Made by a program: the position numbers and the translations under genes
Assembly (NCBI GenBank): GCA_016842005.1
Contig: JAENYD010000012.1
Location: 1 to 64,000, forward strand
From: Clostridium thermobutyricum
GTDB lineage: Bacteria > Bacillota > Clostridia > Ch29
Length of the DNA stretch: 64,000 bases
Direction: 5' to 3'
Notes under the pieces: model-generated
What the model was told of the DNA's origin: nothing
What the model saw: only the letters and a program-made list of their open reading frames with translations
Databases searched by the model: none
Shown: positions 36,810-46,667 of the stretch, in pieces
Layout: each line of letters begins with the position of its first letter
Numbering within the stretch: position 1 is the first letter of the stretch

Positions 36810-39800
36810 TTACTTATCTTCCATTATGACGAACATACCCAGCCCGCTGCTTCTGCCGTATACAGTATTATAGTATGAGTTAAGTCCGCTTTCAATGGGC
36901 ACCCATTTTCTGTCCCTGCTGTCGAACCTGTACAGTGCCATTTTCTCATTAACGGTTTTATAGGGTGCTATTTCCATGTCAATACTGCCGTTTACCGAGG
37001 CATGGGTTTTGACGCTGCTCTTGTACTGTGTCTCGGCGCTTATGCTGTAAACGGGCGATACCACCACCCTGTCCCTGGGCAGGTATCTCATGGCCCTTTC
37101 CGTATCAGCGTTATTGGCCTTTGTTACTATCAGCCTGCCGTAGCCCTTGTCCAGTTCGGACCCGGACAGGGCGTCTATGGGATCCAGGCTCAGTATGGAG
37201 GGCGCAAACTGCAGCTTGATATGCCCCGCATTGAATATTATGGGCCCGAAAGCCTTGTTGGTCACCCGGGCAGGGGCTATTACAGTCATTGTGCTGACAT
37301 TCCTGTACTGGTCATCGCTTATATTGATGGCATAGCTGTAATACCAGCTCTTGCTCATATCTTCATAGCTCAGCGCTATATCCGCCTTGTCCCCGCTTAC
37401 CGTTATCCTGTTTACTTCCATTATTCCGCCGTCCTTATCTCCCTCGCCGGTGTCCTCGGTTTCAATGGCCTCATGGCTGGTGAAATCGGATGAACCGTAT
37501 TTGTTGATGGCCTTGACCTTGAAGTAGTATTCGGTATCCGGTTCAAGGTCTCTTATGTAGAAAACGTTCCTGGTTGTGGATTCTATGAATTTAAAGTCGT
37601 GTCTGCTTTCCTTGCTGGCATATATCTCATAGTACATGGCGTCATCCACCCTGGGCCATTCCAGCCTTACATACCTGTCGTACACCAGGGACACGTCGAG
37701 GTATCCCGGCGCATCAGGCACCGGCAGGGTGTACTCCATATTGTAGACGTTGGAAATACCGTTGTCCGGATTTATCACTATTACCGTTACGCTGCCTTCC
37801 ACGCCGGCAGGAGTTATCAAGCTTATAGTGTTTGCATCCTTCACTTCAACCCCGGTGGCTTCTTTTCCTCCCACAACCTTTATATTCTCATCCTGACGGT
37901 TTATGCCCTCTATGCCCTGTTCGTCCGGAGCCTCGCTGGCATATTTGACCTGTCCGCCGAATATCACCCGTGCCCCTGATTCGAAGTTGGCGCCTTCTAT
38001 TATAATGTCATCCCCGCCCAGGAAGGAAATGGTATCTATGTCAACACCGTGTTCATTGGTAATATCGTGTATTTCCGGGGTACTTATTATGGTAAGTCCG
38101 TCTTTCAGAGTGGCAGTACCGAAGTCCGGATTCTGGACGGTTACATCGTACTTCCCGGTATTCAGACCCCCGGGAGTCCTGATCTCTATCTCCATTCCAT
38201 CTTGAGTATAAGTCGGCGGTCCCATAACAACCACCTCTACAGTACCGATGAATACCTTCATCCCTTCGCGGAAGTCGCTGCCCACTATGGTTACCGTATT
38301 ACCCCCCGCTGCAGAGGTCTGGGGCGGTTTGACCGCCGTAATTACCGGAAAGCTTTCGGGCCACCTGTATACAAAATACCTGGGTATGGGCAGCTCCGCG
38401 GAATTTACGCTCTCACCGTCCACGTTCTGCACTATTATCTCCAGTTCATGGTCAACAAGGTCCGCGGTGCCCGGCGGTACTACCGCCGTTATCCTGGTAC
38501 CGTCCGCCGAAAGGCTGACATCGTCAAGCCTGTTGCCGCCCACGAAGACCTCCACTCCTGTCCTGAAATCGCTTCCGGTAATGGTTATGGGCAGCTCTCC
38601 ATCCACACTGGATTCAGTGTAATACTTGGTTATGACCCCGCCCTCGTCTACCGGGGTCCTGGGCGTAATGTCAGTAATCTGGGGATTGCTGACAGGATTC
38701 GTATACTCAAAAATCCCTTCGGCGGTACCGCCGTCCCGGTTTATGACATAAACGGTTCTCTTACCGATGGTAGGCACTGGGGGCGTCCTTACCACCAGGG
38801 CGGACTGTTCCTCCACGTACTGTACATAGGGAGCCACCCTCCTGGTAACAATGACCTCGGTGTCGGTCACCTCTACTATTATACCTTCATCAACAATGGT
38901 ATCATCCCCAAGGTCTTCCGGACCGTTTATTATGAAGAGATGGTAGTCCCCGGGCTCGATATTGCAGACTGCATCCGTAATAGCCTGCTCGGAACCCGAA
39001 GAAGGTATATGGTATAACTGCGTATTGTCAGCGGCGGTGGCATCGTATTCCACTTTTATGTTGCCGATGGTAACCGTGGCCTTTCCGCCAACTATGGTCG
39101 CACTTTCCTTTTCATCGCCGAAGACTACCCTTAAATCAATGGTGGGGGTATCGGCATATACGTGTTCGTACACCACTTCTCCGGCAAAATTGTCGGTAAG
39201 GTCATCCGGTTTGAATTCGGTACCTCTTATGACTATCTCCAGGTCACCGTATTTGCTTCCTTTACTGGGAACAATACTGGTTATTCCCGGGTTGGACCTC
39301 CTGTATTCAAACCCGTCCTTGAAGGTATAGGTCCCGGAATCCGGGTTGACAATCACCACATCCACCTTTCCTTCTTCAGGATATGCGGGATAGGTGACCT
39401 TTAACAGGGAAGGACCTGCGTATTCAACATCTTCTGCCTCCACTCCGCCAAAATAAACCTTCGGGTTCTCTTCTTCGCCTCCATCATTCATGTTTCTGAA
39501 ATCCTTCCCTCTGATGTTAACCACTTCTCCACCGGCAGTGGTACCGAAATTGGGCTCAATCTCTGTTATTACGGGCTCACTGCCCGGTATCCTGTATGTG
39601 AAGCCGTCTGCCAGGGTGCAGGAACCGCCGTCATAGTTGAGGACGGTTACATCAACCTCTTCACTGTCCGCATCGGGGTCGGATATGGTATACTTCGCTG
39701 TGGTAGCCCGTATAATGGTACCTTCACCGTTGACCCATACGTCTGTAGCTTCGACATTTTCAAAATATACCTTTACACCTTCCCGGAAATCGCTGCCCTG

Positions 39801-42362
39801 TATTGTAACAACCGTTCCACCGTCAACAGAGCCTTCGTCCGGGTCAATGGACGTTATCTGCGGATTACTGGCAGGAGATTTGTAATAGAACCCGTCCGGG
39901 ACGGTATAATCGGCAATATCCGGGTTGAGTACCGTGACATCTTTTGGTCCTATGGGCAAGCCGGGAGGTATTATCACCTTCAGGGTGTTGGGGTCCACTA
40001 CCTCCACTCTCTTACCGGAGGGATTCTCGGATACATCCGGATCGAAAAGCACCTCCCCTGTAAAGGGGTCGGTCTGTATATTGCCGGACCCGTCAGTCAG
40101 GTAGGTATTTACATCCACGCCGTCCAGCAGCACCCGCGTACCTATTTTATTGTGTATTATGGCTGATCCGGGGTCAGGGAAGACAAAATCCTTTCCTTTT
40201 ATGATAACCTGGGTGCCCGGTCCCCCGAAATCCGGAACAATACTGTATATCTCAGGGGTAGTGCTCACTTCTCCATAATAGAACCCATCCACAACCTGGG
40301 CCATGGAACCGTCTTCATTTATGACCTGGACCGTCTTGGGCCCCACCGTACCCGGCGGAGTGGTTATAGTCAGGAGGTAGCTGGAACTTCTGTCGTGGTC
40401 GATTTCCGCCACCGCACCGCCTATGGTTACAGTACATTTGGCCTGTCCTCCCACATAATCAAACCTTTTACCACGTATTTCCACCGTGTCTCCTCCGTCA
40501 GTTTTGCCCCTGTCAGGTACAATTTCCTCAATCACCGGCCACTCGCTCTCGGGAGGCGGGACCTTGAACTGGAATGCGTGTTCAGCGGTATCGGCATAAC
40601 CCTCGGGATTGGTCACCGTTACATCCACATATCCTACTATGCCGTCGGGAGCAGCCGGAATCTTTGTTATAATCTTGGTCCCCAGCTGGTATTTGTCTCC
40701 GTCCAGCAGTATGCCCTGGTCATTATACACCTCCATATAGTCACCGTTGTTCGGGTCAATGACCTTGTTTCCTACCTGTACAACCGGATACACCGGGACC
40801 TTGACCTCTTCTCCTCCGGGACCGTACACAACCTCGTGGACCGCCTGGAAGTTTGAACCTTCAATGGTGATGTAGATATCCTGATTGTAGGGCCCCATGC
40901 CAGGCGTTATACTGTCAATGACCGGTATGCTGTCTCTTGTATATTTAAAACCATCTTCAAGTACAGATTCTTCAATTCTGTGTATGCTTATTCCGCCTGT
41001 GACTATGGTCTCGGTTGTCACAACAACATCCACATCTCTCTCGTTTTCTCCCGGATCCAGTGTTATTATGGGCGTATGGGCCAGCAGCGTGTCTCCCTGA
41101 ATACCCATATCAGTGAAACTGTCTATTGTGACTATTCTACCGATGGTCAGCTTTATCTTTCTTTCTATTGTCACGGCCTGGGGAGGATTGGCATCGTAAG
41201 GGTCATCGTCATAGGTGCCTGAATATACCAGTGTATACTCTTTTGCAACAGGGTCGTATCCCCTGTCTTCTTCAAGACTAATATCCTGGATCTCATCTAT
41301 GTTTATGGTAGCGATATTCTTGCCCTTTACCTCTATTTCCCTCTGTTCGGTTTCCTCGGCGTTATTGGGGATTACTTCTTCTACCCGCAGAGCATTCTCT
41401 GCCTCCAGGTACGTATATGTAATGGGTACCGTATATTCATTGTTCTCGCCTTCGTCTTTTATGACTATGGTACATGGTCCGGGCATATCAGCCGGCGGCG
41501 TTTCCACCTGAAGTCCTATGACTTCACCGAATTCGTCTTTGATTGTGTCCACACTGTCCACCGGGGCCAGGTTGTCACCGAAATATACCCTCATGTTGCT
41601 CTGAAAATGGGCTTTGTCATTGAGCGTATCACCCATCATCCTGACGATGGTGCCGCCTTCAACGCTTCCTGCGTCCGGCTCCAGGCTTATGACCTCAATA
41701 TTGTCCAGTTTCCCTACAACACGTATCTTGTCTTTCAGAATACCCCGTATGGCATCTGCCGGGTTGTCCCCTGCCGATGCATCTCTTGTAACCATTATAT
41801 CCCTCATGTCCGGTGTTACAGGGGCTTTTACCGAATACACATGTATCCAGGAATCGCTCTCTATATATACCTCTGTTGCTACATCATAGTTTTTACCGCA
41901 TATGTATATATGGCTCAGGTCCCCTTCCAGAAAGCCTGTACCAAATATATTCAGGGATTCTCCCACATAAACCTTGGTCTTGCTTATACCGGTTACATAA
42001 GGAGGAACTTCTACATTGAATGCATAGGGGTCGGACGTTGCCCCGTCACCGTTGATAATTTTTATGGTCTTTGGCCCTTCTATAAAAATATCCTGATTGT
42101 CGCTGTTTATTTCTACTATGGCCCTGCCATCATCCCAGAAATCGGGTACCAGTTGACGGTATTCTATCCATACCTTGGGATTGTCGAAGTTTTCTCCGAG
42201 TATCTCGTATTTTAGGGTTTCATTCGCCTCAGCATCGGTCTCCCCGTTGAGATACACCTTGTGTATTACCGGTGTCCCCGCTGCTTTTACCACAGAACCC
42301 GGGGGTATGTACGAGACAATAAATGCAATAATCAGCAGTACTGCCATTATCCTTTTCATCAT
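36810..42362 (-). CDS. Giant IPT/TIG-repeat surface protein with an FN3 domain
   Basis: The 1850-residue exported protein has a signal peptide (MAVLLIIAFIVSYIPPGSVVKA). About thirteen immunoglobulin-like IPT/TIG repeats follow, each opening with a pattern like ITSIxPDxGSxxGGTxVTIxGxDF (for example ITSIDPDEGSVDGG and ITEIEPNFGTTAGG). One fibronectin type III domain lies near residues 1575-1665 (DAPGYLDVSLVYD to VKAINKYGSS), and a 185-residue beta-rich C-terminal part ends it. No SLH, LPXTG or membrane anchor is seen, so retention probably depends on the two SLH proteins encoded directly downstream. The ATG has GGAGG at 9 nt. Adhesive or structural roles are typical for such arrays. Confidence 0.88.
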   Translation of the reverse strand: MMKRIMAVLLIIAFIVSYIPPGSVVKAAGTPVIHKVYLNGETDAEANETLKYEILGENFDNPKVWIEYRQLVPDFWDDGRAIVEINSDNQDIFIEGPKTIKIINGDGATSDPYAFNVEVPPYVTGISKTKVYVGESLNIFGTGFLEGDLSHIYICGKNYDVATEVYIESDSWIHVYSVKAPVTPDMRDIMVTRDASAGDNPADAIRGILKDKIRVVGKLDNIEVISLEPDAGSVEGGTIVRMMGDTLNDKAHFQSNMRVYFGDNLAPVDSVDTIKDEFGEVIGLQVETPPADMPGPCTIVIKDEGENNEYTVPITYTYLEAENALRVEEVIPNNAEETEQREIEVKGKNIATINIDEIQDISLEEDRGYDPVAKEYTLVYSGTYDDDPYDANPPQAVTIERKIKLTIGRIVTIDSFTDMGIQGDTLLAHTPIITLDPGENERDVDVVVTTETIVTGGISIHRIEESVLEDGFKYTRDSIPVIDSITPGMGPYNQDIYITIEGSNFQAVHEVVYGPGGEEVKVPVYPVVQVGNKVIDPNNGDYMEVYNDQGILLDGDKYQLGTKIITKIPAAPDGIVGYVDVTVTNPEGYADTAEHAFQFKVPPPESEWPVIEEIVPDRGKTDGGDTVEIRGKRFDYVGGQAKCTVTIGGAVAEIDHDRSSSYLLTITTPPGTVGPKTVQVINEDGSMAQVVDGFYYGEVSTTPEIYSIVPDFGGPGTQVIIKGKDFVFPDPGSAIIHNKIGTRVLLDGVDVNTYLTDGSGNIQTDPFTGEVLFDPDVSENPSGKRVEVVDPNTLKVIIPPGLPIGPKDVTVLNPDIADYTVPDGFYYKSPASNPQITSIDPDEGSVDGGTVVTIQGSDFREGVKVYFENVEATDVWVNGEGTIIRATTAKYTISDPDADSEEVDVTVLNYDGGSCTLADGFTYRIPGSEPVITEIEPNFGTTAGGEVVNIRGKDFRNMNDGGEEENPKVYFGGVEAEDVEYAGPSLLKVTYPAYPEEGKVDVVIVNPDSGTYTFKDGFEYRRSNPGITSIVPSKGSKYGDLEIVIRGTEFKPDDLTDNFAGEVVYEHVYADTPTIDLRVVFGDEKESATIVGGKATVTIGNIKVEYDATAADNTQLYHIPSSGSEQAITDAVCNIEPGDYHLFIINGPEDLGDDTIVDEGIIVEVTDTEVIVTRRVAPYVQYVEEQSALVVRTPPVPTIGKRTVYVINRDGGTAEGIFEYTNPVSNPQITDITPRTPVDEGGVITKYYTESSVDGELPITITGSDFRTGVEVFVGGNRLDDVSLSADGTRITAVVPPGTADLVDHELEIIVQNVDGESVNSAELPIPRYFVYRWPESFPVITAVKPPQTSAAGGNTVTIVGSDFREGMKVFIGTVEVVVMGPPTYTQDGMEIEIRTPGGLNTGKYDVTVQNPDFGTATLKDGLTIISTPEIHDITNEHGVDIDTISFLGGDDIIIEGANFESGARVIFGGQVKYASEAPDEQGIEGINRQDENIKVVGGKEATGVEVKDANTISLITPAGVEGSVTVIVINPDNGISNVYNMEYTLPVPDAPGYLDVSLVYDRYVRLEWPRVDDAMYYEIYASKESRHDFKFIESTTRNVFYIRDLEPDTEYYFKVKAINKYGSSDFTSHEAIETEDTGEGDKDGGIMEVNRITVSGDKADIALSYEDMSKSWYYSYAINISDDQYRNVSTMTVIAPARVTNKAFGPIIFNAGHIKLQFAPSILSLDPIDALSGSELDKGYGRLIVTKANNADTERAMRYLPRDRVVVSPVYSISAETQYKSSVKTHASVNGSIDMEIAPYKTVNEKMALYRFDSRDRKWVPIESGLNSYYNTVYGRSSGLGMFVIMEDK

Positions 42363-42540
42363 AAGTCCTTTCCTCCTTATGCCGGGTGATTTATCCTTCT
42401 TTCTTCATGGGATATGGGTTGATTTCCATCTTAAACGGTAATCCTTCAGGATTTTCATATGCAAAACCCCTATACGGAAAAACCGCATGCAGGTTATAAA
42501 CAGGATTCCTGGCTTCTTCAGTTCTTTCCTCTGTTTTTGA

Positions 42541-42581
42541 GCACAGTTATCCTTATATCTTATATCGGATATAAGGTGTGC
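42541..42581. promoter_or_regulatory. Long imperfect palindrome upstream of the surface-protein operon
   Basis: CCTTATATC (42551-42559) and GATATAAGG (42568-42576) are perfect 9-bp arms, framed by GCACA (42541-42545) and TGTGC (42577-42581). It sits about 180 bp upstream of the IPT gene in a 320-bp non-coding stretch. It may be an operator or a stable leader hairpin. No clear -35/-10 pair was fixed here. Confidence 0.4.
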
Positions 42582-42631
42582 AAAGTTTAGCAGTAAAAAG
42601 CCATCTATAAATTATTCTCCCTCGATAATAA

Positions 42632-42660
42632 AAAACCTGCAGGAATTGCAGGTTTTTGGA
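42632..42660 (-). terminator. Terminator of the heptad-repeat gene
   Basis: AAAACCTGCA (42632-42641) pairs perfectly with TGCAGGTTTT (42647-42656) with a 5-nt loop. T-tracts are present in both directions. Confidence 0.85.
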
Positions 42661-42684
42661 AATAATCTGGAATAATATGTCGTT

Positions 42685-43230
42685 TTACCTTCTCTGCTTC
42701 AGGAGGTATATCTCCTTCTCGGTTTCCGAGCTTTTATGTACAAGAAATCTCACGGTGTCCTTGATTTCTCCCAAAGTTTGCGTTGTCTCTGTCCTGAATT
42801 CGGTGAGTTCGGCGGTCTGGTCGTATACGGCATCCAGCTTTCTCTCAATACGCTCCTGGCCTTCCTTGAGGGAGAAGACGTCAACCTTCAGGTCTGTTAC
42901 GTCCTCCTTCAGACCGGACACATCTTCCTTCAGGACAGATACATCCTCCTTCAGACCGGACACATCTTCCTTCAAGCCGGATACGTCTTCCTTCAGACCG
43001 GATACATCCTTTTTCAGGCCCGACACGTCCTCCTTCAGACCGGATACATCCTCCTTCAGGACAGATACGTCTTCCTTCAAGCCGGATACGTCTTCCTTCA
43101 GGACAGATACGTCTTCCTTCAGACCGGATACATCCTCCTTCAGACCCGATACGTCCTCCTTCAGACCGGATATGTCTTTCCTCGTTTCCTTCAGTTCATC
43201 CACAATCTGGTGAAGCAATTTTTCTTCCAA
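42685..43230 (-). CDS. Coiled-coil protein with tandem SGLKEDV heptads
   Basis: After EEKLLHQIVDELKETRKD come about thirteen near-identical heptads (SGLKEDV or SVLKEDV), two degenerate units, and a C-terminal region ending LLKQRR that continues as coiled coil. No membrane segment is seen. TTG at 43230 is used because AAAGGGGGA lies 6 nt upstream. The 21-bp DNA repeat is prone to copy-number change. Such proteins occur in Clostridia and have no assigned role. It shares the design 'short helical head, tandem heptads, coiled tail' with the gene at 25799. Confidence 0.72.
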   Translation of the reverse strand: MEEKLLHQIVDELKETRKDISGLKEDVSGLKEDVSGLKEDVSVLKEDVSGLKEDVSVLKEDVSGLKEDVSGLKKDVSGLKEDVSGLKEDVSGLKEDVSVLKEDVSGLKEDVTDLKVDVFSLKEGQERIERKLDAVYDQTAELTEFRTETTQTLGEIKDTVRFLVHKSSETEKEIYLLKQRR

Positions 43231-43432
43231 GTTCAGTCCCCCTTTTCTCAATATTCATTTTCTGAGACCTTACCTGGTTGTCAATGATTTACACTAAAAT
43301 TATATAGAACATGTGTTCTATTGTCAAGAAATATTTCCTGCCCCCCAGTGTGAGCAAGGGGAGGAAGAAGCAGGGGGACGGTTCCGATAGTTCGTGCTAT
43401 AAGCTGAAAGTCCCGCCTGAAGTACGGTTGGC

Positions 43433-44065
43433 CTAATAGTCCAGTACCTTCACCTGCATCCTGTCTCCCAGGTCCTGTTTGTTTACAGTTATTTCAGAAG
43501 AACCTACCCTTTCCCCTCCCACTTTATCCAGGAAAGGCTCCACTCCGGTAATGGGGAAATCCATAACAGGGGTTTTACAATGCATGGGTATCACCAGTCC
43601 GGGCTTTATCTGATCTACCACCCTGGCCGCCTCTTCTCCGTCAATTGTATATGTACCTCCTACAGGTATGAGGAGTACATCCACAGGTCCTATCCGGTCA
43701 AGGGTATCCTCATCCAGGACATGTCCCAGGTCTCCCAGGTGGCAGACCTTCATGCCGTCAATATCCATCACGTAGACAATATTGTCTCCTCTCTTGGCGC
43801 CCATAACCTCATCGTGATAGGTTTTGACCCCTTTGATGGCCGTATCCTTCACGTAAAAATTCCCCACCTTGTTTACCAGTTCAAAGTCTCCCCTGATGGG
43901 TTCGGTATGGTTATGGTCAAAATGGTCATGACTGGAGGTCACGATATCCGCCTCGACTTCCGGCAAAGGATATCCCACGGTCTGGTCAAAGGGGTCTGTC
44001 ACTATCCTGATGCCATTTTCGCCTGTAATAAGAAAGCATGCGTGTCCGAGCCATTTTATCCTCAC
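43433..44065 (-). CDS. MBL-fold metal-dependent hydrolase (UlaG-like)
   Basis: The 210-residue metallo-beta-lactamase fold protein has WLGHACFLI at the N-terminus, the metal site SHDHFDHNH (about residue 45), HLGDLGH and a late IPMHCKTP. It belongs to the small L-ascorbate-6-phosphate lactonase-like group often annotated as UPF0173. The substrate is unknown. The start is GTG with GGAGG at 6 nt. No operon partner is evident, as flanking genes are separated by non-coding DNA. Confidence 0.88.
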   Translation of the reverse strand: MRIKWLGHACFLITGENGIRIVTDPFDQTVGYPLPEVEADIVTSSHDHFDHNHTEPIRGDFELVNKVGNFYVKDTAIKGVKTYHDEVMGAKRGDNIVYVMDIDGMKVCHLGDLGHVLDEDTLDRIGPVDVLLIPVGGTYTIDGEEAARVVDQIKPGLVIPMHCKTPVMDFPITGVEPFLDKVGGERVGSSEITVNKQDLGDRMQVKVLDY

Positions 44066-44175
44066 TGATATCCTCCTCCCATGGATTTATATAATAATTA
44101 TACCACTTTCCAGCATATATTATAGGGACGAAAATCCCTATATTCTGGCTTCAGGTGCCTGTACCGGAACAAAAG

Positions 44176-44208
44176 AAAAAACAGCGATAATTTTCGCTGT
44201 TTCTTAAA
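44176..44208 (-). terminator. Terminator downstream of the FN3-SLH gene
   Basis: On the minus strand AAACAGCGAA and TTCGCTGTTT arms form a short-loop hairpin followed by TTTTTTC. The region up to the gene stop also contains a GGTGTCA/TGACACC pair (44221-44266). Confidence 0.65.
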
Positions 44209-44357
44209 AAATAAATATGTGGTGTCAACCAAAAATCAATGTAGGATTTCTTTCTCTCCTGACACCATTATACATAATTCTCGTTTATTTTGCAATATTA
44301 ATTTCTTTTCGACTTTGCCCCGGCAGGGGCCAGGATAGTCTCCATTGAATTCTCCTT

Positions 44358-46481
44358 TCACCGGCCCGTCTCCTCGGGTTTCATCTCTCCCTCCAGTAAA
44401 TCCATAAGCCTGCACAGTATTACGGCTGCCTGGGCCCTGGTGGCATATTCATCCAGATAAAGACTGCCATCCTCGAATCCTCTGATCAGGCCCAGTTTCA
44501 CAGCCCTGTCGGTACCTGCACAGGCACCCATGCTGCCGTAAGATATTTCGGAAGGGAGCATACCATGGTCGGTGATTTCGACAATTTCTCCGCAGCCATG
44601 CCTTTCTCCTGTCATCTTGTCGTAAATACTTGAAGTATATACCGCCATATCCCTTCTGGTCATATATCCTCCGGCATCATAATTCCTGCCCCTGTCCGGT
44701 CCGGCATTGAAGGCTGCATATACCATATCTGCAAAATCCCTGAACAGCACGGGTTCATCCGGCAGATACCTGTCCGGGAGACCCTGACACAGACCCATTG
44801 ACGCAACCCTGTCTATCTCCTCCTCCGCCCAGTGGCCTGTAATATCCCCATAGGGGCTGCGGTAATTCACGCCGGTGAAAGAGCCCTGCCCCTTCACCCG
44901 GAACTCAATACCTGCCCCAACTGCTTCAATATTGTCGTATATGCATACCGGATGGCCGGAGTCCGGGTAATGCAGCAATCCTGTTCTCTCTCCTTCATAT
45001 ATCTGATTCTCCGGGATGTCGACAGTTAATGTAACCGGAAAAGATTGAGGGAAATTGTTAAAGTAAATGCTTAAACTATCGGTCAGAAGAGAGAACCCCC
45101 TGCGGGATGAAATGAAATCACGGACCGGGGAAGGGTCTTCTTTTGTCAGGGTTATTTCCAGGTCCTCTTCGTCCCCATGAGCTGTGCATCGGGAGGTCCT
45201 CAGTCCGATGCGGCCCAGCCTGCCGGCAATGATAATATCCATTGTGCGCTTTTTGGCCTTTTCTATCAGTTCCCCTTCCAGCCAGAAGACCTCCTGCAAA
45301 ATTTGTTTTCCCGGGAAATAATCTGTCGTATCTATAACAATCCTGTCCGGCTGCTGATGTCGAATTGTGCGGTCCAAATATTCATGCCACACTTTAACTT
45401 TAACTTTAAAAGTTCCATCCGCCAGGGGCATCAGGATACTGTAAATGTCTTTTCTGTCGGATTTGCCGCTGCCGGGATGGGATGATTTCTTAACCGGAGG
45501 GACTGTCAGCTCAAGAGGGACACTGGGCTGACTGAAGTAAAGACCGTCCCATGCCTTTACGTATATGGTATAACCCGTATCACCGGCCAGGCCTTCCAGG
45601 GTAAACCGGGTATCCGAAGTGGTGCTCTCTTCGCTGCCGTCCACATACACGTGATATGACTGCAGACAGCTGTCTTCAACAGGGTCCCATCCGATGAGCA
45701 CCCTGCTGCCTTCAATTGAAAGGATGCGTAAATTCTGGGGAGGAAGAGGGGGAGTAACGTCCATGAGGAAGTTCACCTGCTGACCGGTATCCATATTATA
45801 GGTGCCGTCACTTACGCACAGTTGGGCGGTATACCAGCCGTCCCCGAAGGCATGGCATCCGCTGAGGTCCAGAACCCATGCGGAATAATTGACACCAGTA
45901 TTCTGGACGGGAATGAGATATGCCGAGGGGTCCTCCGCAGTTTCAAAGGCTGTAAGGTCAGGAGCCAGATACCTGCCCTGGCTGTCGGTTATCCGGGCCG
46001 CAGCCTCCATGACGGTACCGTCGGCATCTCCGGCAGTACCGGTAATCTGAATCCCTGTGCCCAGCCGGTCCCCTTCCTCAGGGTATGTAATACTGCCATT
46101 GGCGTTACCGTCGTAACCCCCTTCCCTTTCAGTAGTAACTGTAACGGTATTGGAAAAGGGACCTGCGCTGCATCCATCATATGCGTTCACTTTGAAGCTA
46201 TAGATGGTGTCCGGATCCAGCCCTGTGACATCATAGACGGTCAATACCGGAGAATACAGATGATAAAAACTCCCGCCCTCTTCAGCTTTATACACATTGT
46301 AACAGACAATATCGTCATCACCGGGAGATGTCCATCGGAGTCTTACCGACCCGGATGTCAGATTGCAGAAGGTGATGTCCCGCGGGGCACCGGGAGGAGG
46401 GTTTTCCTCCGCCGCCGAGGGGGAAAAAGAGATGAGCAGCAGAAGAAAAGGTATCAAGATAAAAAAACATTTTCGGTTCAT
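44358..46481 (-). CDS. FN3- and SLH-domain cell-surface protein
   Basis: The 707-residue exported protein has a signal peptide (FILIPFLLLLISFSPSAA), an FN3 domain at about residues 33-118 (SGSVRLRWTSPGDDDI), an Ig-like middle region, a second FN3 at about 245-330 (EGSRVLIGWDPVEDSC), a linker with KSSHPGSGKSDRKD, a beta-rich region and C-terminal SLH units (ITGHWAEEEIDRVASMG; the last ending LIRGFEDGSLYLDEYATRAQAA). The ATG follows GGAGG. It has its own promoter at 46568, and further upstream a c-di-GMP riboswitch. Whether the riboswitch governs this gene by read-through is open. Confidence 0.88.
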   Translation of the reverse strand: MNRKCFFILIPFLLLLISFSPSAAEENPPPGAPRDITFCNLTSGSVRLRWTSPGDDDIVCYNVYKAEEGGSFYHLYSPVLTVYDVTGLDPDTIYSFKVNAYDGCSAGPFSNTVTVTTEREGGYDGNANGSITYPEEGDRLGTGIQITGTAGDADGTVMEAAARITDSQGRYLAPDLTAFETAEDPSAYLIPVQNTGVNYSAWVLDLSGCHAFGDGWYTAQLCVSDGTYNMDTGQQVNFLMDVTPPLPPQNLRILSIEGSRVLIGWDPVEDSCLQSYHVYVDGSEESTTSDTRFTLEGLAGDTGYTIYVKAWDGLYFSQPSVPLELTVPPVKKSSHPGSGKSDRKDIYSILMPLADGTFKVKVKVWHEYLDRTIRHQQPDRIVIDTTDYFPGKQILQEVFWLEGELIEKAKKRTMDIIIAGRLGRIGLRTSRCTAHGDEEDLEITLTKEDPSPVRDFISSRRGFSLLTDSLSIYFNNFPQSFPVTLTVDIPENQIYEGERTGLLHYPDSGHPVCIYDNIEAVGAGIEFRVKGQGSFTGVNYRSPYGDITGHWAEEEIDRVASMGLCQGLPDRYLPDEPVLFRDFADMVYAAFNAGPDRGRNYDAGGYMTRRDMAVYTSSIYDKMTGERHGCGEIVEITDHGMLPSEISYGSMGACAGTDRAVKLGLIRGFEDGSLYLDEYATRAQAAVILCRLMDLLEGEMKPEETGR

Positions 46482-46567
46482 TTTGACACACCTCCAGGAT
46501 TTTCAACGTCATAAGCCGGAGATGTCATAACTGTACCGTCTCTATCGGATAATAAAACGCCATGTCT

Positions 46568-46596
46568 ATTCTACAATATTCTGGATTAATTGACAA
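46568..46596 (-). promoter_or_regulatory. Promoter of the FN3-SLH gene
   Basis: On the minus strand TTGTCA (46591-46596) and TAGAAT (46568-46573) are 17 bp apart, about 85 nt before the ATG. It lies downstream of the perfect hairpin at 46628, so the gene can be transcribed independently of the riboswitch. Confidence 0.55.
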
Positions 46597-46627
46597 TGTT
46601 GTTGCTATAATAAATATTTTTGCAAAA

Positions 46628-46667
46628 GCAGCAGGATACCGGCAATTTATTGCCGGTATCCTGCTGC
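46628..46667. terminator. Perfect 18-bp hairpin, probable terminator
   Basis: The arms 46628-46645 and 46650-46667 are exact complements (GCAGCAGGATACCGGCAA) with a 4-nt loop. On the minus strand it is followed by TTTTGC and on the plus strand by ACAAAAAAG, so the T-tract is modest. It would end the transcript that begins at the riboswitch promoter. Confidence 0.6.

Noticed and set aside
42656-43287. Two long plus-strand frames over the heptad-repeat gene
   Set aside because: A 21-bp repeat without stops in one frame tends to be open in several. The minus-strand frame has the ribosome site and coiled-coil logic.
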